This document shows positions 56,560 to 64,000 of a DNA stretch of 64,000 nt, piece by piece. Below the pieces are notes generated by a model. That model did no database searches and was not told the DNA's origin. It worked only from the letters and a program-made list of their open reading frames with translations. The translations under genes were made by a program, and so were the position numbers. Origin of the DNA: Mixia osmundae IAM 14324 (lineage: Eukaryota > Basidiomycota > Mixiomycetes > Mixiales > Mixiaceae); NCBI RefSeq assembly GCF_000708205.1, contig NW_014575556.1, forward strand, positions 124,599 to 188,598, read 5' to 3'. Numbering within the stretch: the first letter of the stretch is position 1; the number at the start of each line of letters is the position of its first letter.

Positions 56560-56662
56560 GGGAGGATGTCGTACAACGGGTGGCTATCTAGTCAATATCG
56601 GTGCACTCGCGAATGATGTCAGTGCGTAAATTGATTTTTGTGTTCTCCTCCGAGCGTGGTGA

Positions 56663-57805
56663 ATGCTCTTGCGCCGCTCTTTGACTCGGCCAGTTCCAAG
56701 CTACACTCGCACCCTCAGCACACTCTCGATCGCCATGGCACCCGGCATCACCTCCTGGGCAAGCAAAGACGGCGACTTCAAGCGCCAGGAATCTCAGTTC
56801 AGAGACGCTGTCGAGCCCAATGCAGATGCCAAGTTCCCAGCAGAAAAGGGAAGGTACCATCTCTACGTCTCACTTGCCTGTCCCTGGGCAACAAGAGCAC
56901 TGATCGTGCGAAAGCTGAAAGGATTGGAGGATTTCTTCGATGTGAGCGTCGTTCATCCTTTCATGGGTGAAAAAGGTTGGTCGTTCGGTGCGGACAAGTA
57001 CGAAGGGCAAGGATCGGGAGGAGAGGAGATTGCCAACGTGACGGGCGATAAGGTCTATGGGTTCGAGTACATCCGAGAACTCTACTTCAAAGCCGATCCA
57101 AAGTATTCTGCTCGGTTCACCGTGCCTGTGTTTTGGGATAAGAAGCAAGAGACGCTCGTTAGCAATGAGAGCTCAGAGATTATACGCTTCATGAACACGG
57201 CTTTCAATGACAAGATTGAGGGAAAGCATGCCAAGCTCGATCTGTACCCTCAGGCACTGAGGAAAGAGATCGACGAGCTCAACGATCCCATCTGTCCGTC
57301 CCTCTTTGCTCCCGCCAGACTCATCATTTACGAGTATATGACGAACAGATAACAAGGTCAACAACGGAGTTTACAAAAGCGGGTTTGCAACGACACAAAA
57401 GGCATACAGCGAAGCAGTCCATCCGCTCTTTGAGCAACTCGACAAGATCGAAAAGATACTCGACGGTCACGACTTCCTCGTGGGCGATCAGCTCACAGAA
57501 GCAGACGTACGATTGTGGGTCACCCTCATCCGTTTCGATCCCGTCTATGTCGGTCACTTCAAGTGCAATATCCGCACTATCCGAGCAGGCTACCCAAATA
57601 TCAATCGCTACATGAAGAACCTGTACCACAACTATCCCGCCTTCAGGGACTCGACAGATTTCACACATATCAAAGTGCACTACTACACTTCACATCCTCA
57701 AGTATGCTCTTGGCCCGTAGAGTGGCAAATGAGCTTATATGAGCACAGGTCAATCCGACGAGAATCGTGCCAGAGGGTCCCATTCCACACATCGAGCCAA
57801 TGTAA
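56663..57805 (+). CDS. ECM4: Glutathionyl-hydroquinone reductase (omega-like GST, ECM4/Gto)
   Basis: Three exons (56663-57293, 57349-57701, 57749-57805), 346 residues. The catalytic SLACPWATR motif, VSVVHPFMGEKGW, the FTVPVFWDK turn and SNESSEIIRF define the S-glutathionyl-hydroquinone reductase family. After intron 1, YNKVNNGVYKSGFATTQ is restored, and after intron 2 the C terminus reads VNPTRIVPEGPIPHIEPM. The first 24 residues (MLLRRSLTRPVPSYTRTLS) are basic and Ser-rich, resembling a mitochondrial presequence. A second ATG (MAPGITSW, 56735) would give a cytosolic form. It reduces glutathionyl-quinones. Confidence 0.93.
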
Positions 57806-57820
57806 TGTCAAAACGATGCA

Positions 57821-59275
57821 TCACGATAGCGCGGCAATACGCTTCTCGATCAGAGCCATGTTCGCTTTGATTCTCTCCTCATTCGCCTTTGAGCTCGTCT
57901 CGAGGTTCGTCAAAATCTCCTTGATGCTCCCATCAGATTCTGCCAATCTTGCTACTTCTTCCTTCGCTGTCTGCAACTCTGCAGCAAAAGTCGCGGCTGA
58001 AGTGTGTAGGCGTGCCAGAGATCTCAGTCGATCGAGCAGATGAGGCACAAGAGGCAGGAGTGGCTCTATCCTAGGCAGCAGATCATACAGCTCGTCGATC
58101 TTCTTGACCGTATCGACAGGTAAGTCGGTGTTGCTACCGACGGTCAGATTGGCCACTGTGCCCGCAGAGGGATTGCCAGGCGAGATAACGGTGAAACCAG
58201 AGAGAGCAAGATTGATAGGTCGTGTATCGCCTAGCTTCCTTCGGGTATCGTGCAGCCTCTCGAGATCGCTCACGAGCGACCTGATCCGACGGGAGACCGT
58301 ATCGAGATGGCGAGGCTGACTGATGAGTTGCAGTTGGTGGTTGATCTTGTTCAACGAGACTACCAGAGGAGGCGGCATTTTATCAGACTGCCACATCATC
58401 AGCTTGAGCGGCGCAGACAAGTTCTGTTCAGGGCTCACATTGTCGAGATTGACTTGCTGCGCTCCGATGACACGTTCGAGCTTGTTGAGTCTTTCGTCCA
58501 GATGGGCAGCGAGCTCATCGTCAGAAAGCTGCGCACTCGCTCTGGGTGCGACGATGGACGCGCTCGCTACAGGCAAGGACGATCCAATCGTATCAATCAT
58601 AAGTTGCGTGCCATTCGCCACAGGTGCAGCTTCTGTTTGCTCCGCCGTACCGGCAATCTGAGTGAGATCGCTCTTGAGTAATTTGAGTTGGCTGAGCATC
58701 AGCGCCGGCGTGATTTCAGGTCCTTTGCCTTTCACATCCTTCTTTGTTGTAGCAGCAAGATCATCTTCCAGTTCGGCTACTTCCATGCGCAACCTCCTCA
58801 AGCGCTGTAGGGGTGTCTCTGAGGTACTCGCTTCGTCTGAGCCATGATTGGGCAATCTGATCTCGTACTGCTCAGAATCCGGCAGAACTCGTCTCGTACC
58901 CTTCAAGCCGCGCACAGCTGTACATCTGGTCAGCAAACAATCATACGCACGAGTGCAGACTGACGAGCAGAGCCGTTCAGGCGAGCTGAATGAAATTTAG
59001 TTCGTGCGCTTGTCACGTCCAGTCGAGTCGTCTCCAGACCAGGCTGAGGTTCCGGCGCAGCTTCGGTCTCGTCGTCAGAGTCATTCTAGTCCGTCGTACA
59101 TGAGCGTGCAGGGCTCGGAAAGGGATGCTGAGCGTACATCTCTGGCGACTACTGTTGCTGGTTCGGCAGTCTCGTACACCTCGGGAGCGTTGTCCTGCGC
59201 CCCGACGTATGAGCGTGCTACGATATCAAGAGACCAGATACGCACAATGTCCGGCAAGTCGTTATACTTGCTCAT
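57821..59275 (-). CDS. Dynactin subunit 2 (dynamitin/p50)
   Basis: Four exons (59246-59275, 59138-59194, 58965-59085, 57821-58917), 434 residues. The conserved N terminus MSKYNDLPDI-DNAPEVYET is restored across intron 1, and intron 2 leads to NDSDDETEAAPEP. The remainder is mostly coiled coil with ETPLQRLRRLRMEVAELEDDL, SAPLKLMMWQSDKMPPPL and KKIDELYDLLPRIEPLLPLVPHLLDRL, all familiar from dynamitin. It forms the dynactin shoulder/arm that couples dynein to cargo. It is convergent with ECM4, 15 bp stop to stop. Confidence 0.92.
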
Positions 59276-59604
59276 GCCTGGCTCTGCTGGCCCCGGCAAG
59301 TCCACTGACATCGCGACGCGTTCGATATCATCAGCATCGGCTTCTCCAACATCAATGACATCTCTCTGTCGCTGCATATGCAGCTGTCGCCCAGCATCGA
59401 ACTTCGCGAGTATAGCATCATCGCATGTCAGCGGACTACCAAGCGCAAGATGGAACCCGCTTTCTCGAATGAGCTCACGGCGAATTACTTCCAATGCACG
59501 CCGATCGGCAGGCCATGAGAATCCACTTGCAAGCTCGTCCTCTCACAGGCCCCTGAATCTGCTCAACAAGCGTGCAGGGCCTACCTCGGACAGGTTCTGT
59601 ACCG

Positions 59605-60619
59605 ATGATGCAACGCGGTCTGCCTGCAAAACGAAAGATACCACATGTTCGCCAAGTCATTGTCGTCGCTAGTGGCAAGGGAGGCGTAGGCAAGAGCACC
59701 GTAGCCGGCAAGCTCAGGATTTCATCGTTTCAGTGTCCTCATGCTAAGCTCAGGTGACAGTGAACCTGGCGCTGGCTCTGTCACGAACCTCAGAGGGGAA
59801 CAAGCCAAAGAGGGTAGGATTACTCGACCTCGATATTTTCGGTCCGAGCGTACCTAAGCTCATGGCACTGGAGCGTGTCGGTGCTCCACACACAACACCT
59901 CGTGCGTCTTGCGCTATCATTCTCTGTTCGAGGAGCTGAGAGGGCACAGAGGGCGCGCTGATACCCCTGATCAACCATGGCATACCTTGCATGTCCATGG
60001 GCTTCCTACTACCAATACCGGCTGGCTCGGACGACAATAGCGATACACCGATCGTCTGGCGAGGCATGATGGTCATGAAAGCAGTCCAGCAGCTTCTCTT
60101 CGATGTCGACTGGCGAATGCAAAATGATGACCTCGACTTGCTCGTCATCGATACTCCGCCCGGAACGGGCGACGTCCATCTCTCGCTCTCCCAGCTCGTC
60201 TACATTGATGGTGCAATCATTGTTTCGACGCCACAAGATGTAGCTATCGTCGACGCTCGCAAGGGCGTTGCCATGTTTCGCAAGGTCGGCGTTCCTGTAC
60301 GTCTTTGCTCGTACTCTTGCCCGATCGACGTTGCTCACGACTGCGAGAGCAGATACTCGGCGGGGTGCTCAATATGTCTCACTTTGTCTGCCCCGGCTCG
60401 CCGGATGAGCCGCACTATATCTTTGGCACAGATGAGCGCTTCCAAACAGTAAGCAAGAAGATCGGTATGCAAGTCCTTGCCAAGATACCCATTGAGGCAA
60501 AGACAAGCTCAGATGGCGATGCTGGTCATCCTACCGTTCTAAGCACTTCAGCAAGCATAGTCAAAGATGCTTTTGTCGGCTTGGCGCGCATAGTGGCAAG
60601 CAGACTCGAGTCAGCTTGA
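59605..60619 (+). CDS. IND1: Mitochondrial complex I Fe-S assembly factor Ind1/NUBPL
   Basis: A ParA/Mrp-type P-loop ATPase. [20 protein letters not shown] leads to [11 protein letters not shown], then [54 protein letters not shown] and, after the last intron, [16 protein letters not shown]. Ind1/NUBPL delivers 4Fe-4S clusters to respiratory complex I. The family's metal-binding CPxC here reads CPGS, so the second cysteine is missing. The start is uncertain; an upstream exon with a mitochondrial presequence is likely. Intron 1 can be drawn with a GT donor (giving STVTVNLA) or a GC donor (giving STVAVNLA). Confidence 0.88.
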
Positions 60620-60701
60620 GGGGATGGTTATGCAATCTACAACGACAGAGAACTTCGCAAAGAGTGTCCATACGAAAACGGAATGGTACTGATCTTCTAC
60701 A

Positions 60702-62310
60702 TTACACCTTGTTGCGACTCTGAGCAATCTCTGCCAGGAGTGCGCGCTCGTCTGTAGAATGTGAACGGTACATATCTGCCAGCCGGGTGAGTTCCTGACT
60801 CTTTGCCGGGCTATACATTTCTGTCGGCGAGTCCGGCACGATGACGTGCATGGATTGTGACGGCTTCTCTAGCCAGATCTTGCGGGAATTGATCGAACTG
60901 GATGAGATGCCCCTTTCGATAGGACTGGGTCGCTTGCGCTCCCTATCGCCAAACCGCTTCAGTCCGAAACGCGACAGGGTGCTTGTGTGCGACATGATGC
61001 TCTCCGGTGCGCGTGGCTTTTGTGGAGGTGTATAGGGCGTGAAAGACTGGTTTGACTGTACAGAAGGACTGGCAGCTGGTATCAATTGAGGCTGTAGAAG
61101 TGCCATGTGCGTCAGACTGATTGCTTCTGCCAGTATGTCGTCGTCGCTGTTTGATCGAACCGAGTCAGGTGTGCTCGGCGCAGACGCATTGGGCTCGTCC
61201 TCTTCGTCGTATTCATCTGCCGCTGTAGACCAGCATGCGTGCAAGGGTATCGGTTCGGTGATGTTGCGCCTGAGTGCGCCATTGCTGTGTTGCTGTTCCA
61301 TGGGTGAGCCGAGATGATCGTCTGATGAGCCATCCTGGCTGGATGCCCGGACAGTAGAGACTGATAGTGCCTTTAGACTCGATGTGTGACTGTTGTGAGG
61401 TGGCCGCTTCTGGAGCGGTGGTCGGCTGCTCAGAGAAATCTGTGAGGGCGACTTGATGGTATATAGAGTCCGATTGGGCTGGAAAAATCCGCTCGGATAG
61501 GGTGGTGGCGGTCCAAAAAGTGCAAGTGCTGATGCAAACGCTGCTCGCTCACGCTCCTGTTCCTGTTCGTCTTCATCTTCGTCTTCTGCTATCGCGCTAT
61601 GATCAATCGAGATGCCCGCGAGACCGGGCGGACTGGGTCGAGCCGAAAGCAGTGGCGAAACGCTCGTTGTAGTCGTCACGAAGCTGCTAGCACCAGAGTC
61701 CTTCCTTATCCTCTCTGCAAGTGTGCTCAGCTTTGGCGATTGCGATGCGCTAGCCCCGAGGCTTGGCGCGGTAGAATGCGCAGTAGATGCCAATGACGAC
61801 GTGCTCGAGAAGTTTGACAGCATAGAGGAGCGACGAGAACCGAAGCTATTAGAGCTTGCGCCTGCATTATTGGAGAGCGTGCCAGAGAGGGAAGCAGCGG
61901 CTGTAGAGCCAGCAGACTCGATGGACTCTTGAGAGAGTCGCCTCCTGCAGATCCGACGACTCTCCGTGCCAGACTGCTCAGAGAGCATGAAGGCCGCTCT
62001 TGGTCTCTCAAAGTCGACAAGCTCGCTTGGAGAGGAGGAAGATGAGGAGGATGTTGAGCCTGGCGATCTGCATGTCAGCGCGCATCTCAGCGGACATGCC
62101 AAGGCACATACGCGGTTTACTGCTGAGATTCATTGGAGCTTCTTTGCTCGAAGTCCGAGTGTTGCGTCCTTTGCCAAAGGGCAGTACTACTGTAGGATCG
62201 CCCGACATTGCAGATCTGCTCTCGCTGACGGTATCGCTATCGTGAAGAGCTTCTTTCATTTGGCCAGAGAGCTGTGCGCCGTCAAGCCTCACTTTGTTCG
62301 ACGTCGTCAT
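60702..62310 (-). CDS. Ser/Pro-rich low-complexity protein, function unknown
   Basis: A first exon starting at 62310 (MTTSNKVRLDGAQLSG) appears to splice through a ~41-nt intron near 62060 into a long second exon of about 455 codons. The protein is dominated by Ser, Pro, Ala and acidic residues, with an EDEDEDEQEQERER stretch and a PPPPYPSGFF segment (possible PY-type motif). A C-terminal more ordered part reads SQSMHVIVPDSPTEMYSPAKSQELTRLADMYRSHS, suggesting a short helix and phosphorylatable SP/TP sites. There is no signal peptide or membrane span. No homologue is recognised; a scaffold or regulatory protein is possible. Confidence 0.6.
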
Positions 62311-62773
62311 CGGAACAGAATGCGCCTCGCCCAGCGCGGGAGATCTACACGCCCTCGTGGCAAGTCAATAGAGGCGTCGAGTTCTTCGAGGCAATACAGT
62401 CTTAGCGCTGCCAAAGAGACGAAATGTGGCTTGCGTGACGAGACGTGCACATGGGCGAGATCGCAAGTTCAGTGGCCCATCTGCACGAAGCCGACTCTCC
62501 CGAATGCAGGTCAAGTGTACGCCACTGCCACAGAGCTGTATGACGCTGGGCTGGCGATCGAGAAATGTCGCGGAGACGCGAGACATCTTGCTGACGTGTA
62601 GGAAGGCCCAGCGTGAGACATCATGATCATCCCTGGTGCGTGCACCCTGACATGAATTAAACTTGAATGGCCTACGGCGTCGATGAGTAGGACCTTGACA
62701 AATCTGAGCATGACAATGCACTTTCGCCAGTATCTCCAGCCTCAGCTTGATTCTTGGTAGGCCTGAGTACGCG
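62311..62773. promoter_or_regulatory. Divergent region before the NUFIP1-type gene
   Basis: 463 bp between divergent starts. A minus-strand frame of 143 codons spans much of it but has no family features and runs into the start of the plus-strand gene, so I treat it as chance. No specific element is identified. Confidence 0.4.
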
Positions 62774-64000
62774 ATGGCGTCGGGCAACCCATTCATTGGG
62801 CCCTACGGCTTTCAGCCGACGGGAAAACCGACTCGCAAGTTGCCAGCGTACCAGCCTCCATTACCGCCTGGCAGTGGCCCAGTGGCACCTTTGCCCCCGC
62901 CAGGTGTAGCGCCGCCCGGCGGCTATACTGCGAGCGCCAACCTCACTTGGCACAACCCTGCTATTGCAAAGGCAGGCCAACAGACTGTGTCGGCTCCATC
63001 GACGCATCAGCAGCCAGTTGCGAGCCCGGCTTATGCTGCGCCTGTTCAGCCTGCGTATAATCAGTATGGCCACCCTGGAGCATACAATCAGCACATGGCA
63101 GTGCAGCAGCAGATCTGGGCAGCTCAGGCGGCTCATATGCAGCAGATGGCCTATTCGCTGCCAAGTCAGCCTGTGCCGCCTCAAGCGCCTGCTCAGACTC
63201 CGCCCTTGTCTAATGCACGAGTACCAATTGCCTGGCAGAATCCACGGCCACCACAGCAGTCTTATGTCTCGCCATCTTATGCCCAAGCGCAGCATAAGTT
63301 GCCTCTGCCGCCTCATTTAGTCCAATCAGCCCCTGCTGCCGGCGGACTAGCTTCACTGCCGCCCAAGCCGTTACACCTAGGACGACCAGACTCGCTACCA
63401 GCATGGGCATCCAAGCCCGTCAATCTGCCTCTGCCGCCTTCAGTGCCTCCATTTCCTAGTACGACGCCTGCAATGACGCATGGACTACCCGTCGCGCCGC
63501 ATCTCGCTTCGCAGGCAGGCAACTACAGCGACAAGAGCTCGCGCGGGCTACCCGCAGGCTTTGTGCGATGCAGTCAGCCATCGTGCTTCTACGCAGGTCC
63601 GGACAGCGAAGTAGAGATACACGAAGCAGATCGACATCTGATCTTTCGACCCGGGTCTCGTTGGGCTGCAAGGGAGCAAGCTACTCGCAGCAGACCGGAT
63701 GGACCGGCGGGATCACGAATCATGGGCATCAATGTTGCGCTCGATACGGAGGACAAGATCTCGCGATGGGTGGAGGAGCGCAAGAGCAGGTGGCCGAGTC
63801 AGCAACGTGCGGCTCAGAAGCAGGCACAGCAACGTGAAGCGGCGGAAGAAGCTGCTAGATCACCCCTTCATCCCGCGTTCAAGACAAGTCATACGCAGAG
63901 AGGTCGATCTGATCGTGGCCGGGGCAGAGGGTCCTTCAGAGGGCGAGAGGGTGCTTTTGGCGATCGCAATGGTCATCTGCACGATGAGCTGGACCATCGA
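62774..64000 (+). CDS. NUFIP1-type protein (box C/D snoRNP assembly), partial at window end
   Basis: The frame opens at ATG 62774 and remains open for 409 codons to the edge of the window. The N-terminal ~250 residues are Pro/Gln/Ala-rich. A C-x4-C-x12-H-x4-H finger (RCSQPSCFYAG ... IHEADRHLIF) follows, then GINVALDTEDKISRWVEERKSRWPS, matching the NUFIP1 domain in which 'L-x-T-x-E-x-I-x-x-W-x-E-x-R-K-x-x-x-P' is diagnostic. An RGR/GRG-rich RNA-binding stretch comes next. NUFIP1/Rsa1 proteins act with the R2TP chaperone in snoRNP assembly. The C-terminal part lies outside the window. Confidence 0.8.
   Translation, partial: MASGNPFIGPYGFQPTGKPTRKLPAYQPPLPPGSGPVAPLPPPGVAPPGGYTASANLTWHNPAIAKAGQQTVSAPSTHQQPVASPAYAAPVQPAYNQYGHPGAYNQHMAVQQQIWAAQAAHMQQMAYSLPSQPVPPQAPAQTPPLSNARVPIAWQNPRPPQQSYVSPSYAQAQHKLPLPPHLVQSAPAAGGLASLPPKPLHLGRPDSLPAWASKPVNLPLPPSVPPFPSTTPAMTHGLPVAPHLASQAGNYSDKSSRGLPAGFVRCSQPSCFYAGPDSEVEIHEADRHLIFRPGSRWAAREQATRSRPDGPAGSRIMGINVALDTEDKISRWVEERKSRWPSQQRAAQKQAQQREAAEEAARSPLHPAFKTSHTQRGRSDRGRGRGSFRGREGAFGDRNGHLHDELDHR

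Noticed and set aside
59004-59672. Plus-strand frame of 222 codons
   Set aside because: It runs antisense through three dynamitin exons and into IND1 in the wrong frame; Ser/Arg-rich shadow composition.
62365-62796. Minus-strand frame of 143 codons in the divergent promoter
   Set aside because: Overlaps the start of the NUFIP1-type gene; Arg-rich composition without conserved pattern or splice structure.
1-64000. Transposons, viral remnants, CRISPR arrays, rRNA
   Set aside because: I found no reverse transcriptase, transposase, integrase or capsid motifs, no long terminal or inverted repeats, no regularly spaced repeats and no rRNA-like sequence.

Overview
This window looks like chromosomal DNA from a gene-dense basidiomycete fungus. 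Genes lie on both strands with gaps of tens to a few hundred bases. Most carry several very short spliceosomal introns of about 41-60 nt, with GTNNGT-type donors and CTGAC-like branch points 10-20 nt before the acceptor. Compactness, intron style and a rich set of secreted proteins would fit a small-genome Pucciniomycotina plant associate such as Mixia, but that assignment is inference. Exon models were built by hand from splice signals, reading phase, protein-family motifs and comparison among paralogues. Wherever coordinates are complete, the exon sums are multiples of three. I saw no tRNA, rRNA, transposon, viral element or CRISPR array.

Layout. 0.2-11.2 kb: an NmrA-like reductase, the cohesin loader Scc2, a TDT/SSU1-type anion exporter, three tandem small secreted cysteine proteins and molybdopterin synthase large subunit. 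11.6-23.9 kb: a histidine-rich 'allergen'-type protein, the first member (P1) of an unrecognised secreted family, uS10, a GABA-type permease, eL13, a large secreted protein, a GPI-type protein, the scavenger decapping enzyme DcpS and uL13. 23.9-37.9 kb: Dbp5 helicase, a kinesin, an SGNH-type membrane protein, an RWD protein and a full-size PDR-type ABC transporter. 38.7-41.6 kb: two more members (P2, P3) of the unrecognised secreted family in tandem. 41.8-54.7 kb: Tat-SF1/Cus2, endopolyphosphatase, aldo/keto reductase, SHB17-like phosphatase, another secreted protein, RNase H1, the COMPASS PHD subunit Spp1, an RNase H-fold orphan, an SCP2 protein and a Tim17-fold complex I subunit. 55.4-64 kb: an SDR epimerase, glutathionyl-hydroquinone reductase, dynamitin, the complex I Fe-S assembly factor Ind1, a serine-rich protein of unknown role and the start of a NUFIP1-type gene.

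How they fit together. Many are housekeeping genes in divergent pairs sharing promoters of 100-190 bp (Scc2/SSU1, DcpS/uL13, Cus2/PPN1, AKR/SHB17, RNH1/Spp1). A complex I subunit and Ind1 together imply respiratory complex I. Eight or nine genes encode likely secreted or surface proteins. The most notable are the P1/P2/P3 family, which shares five exons, intron phases and a cysteine framework, and the tandem SSP-A/B/C cluster. Several introns appear to start with GC rather than GT, and one with GA, at positions fixed by conserved protein motifs.
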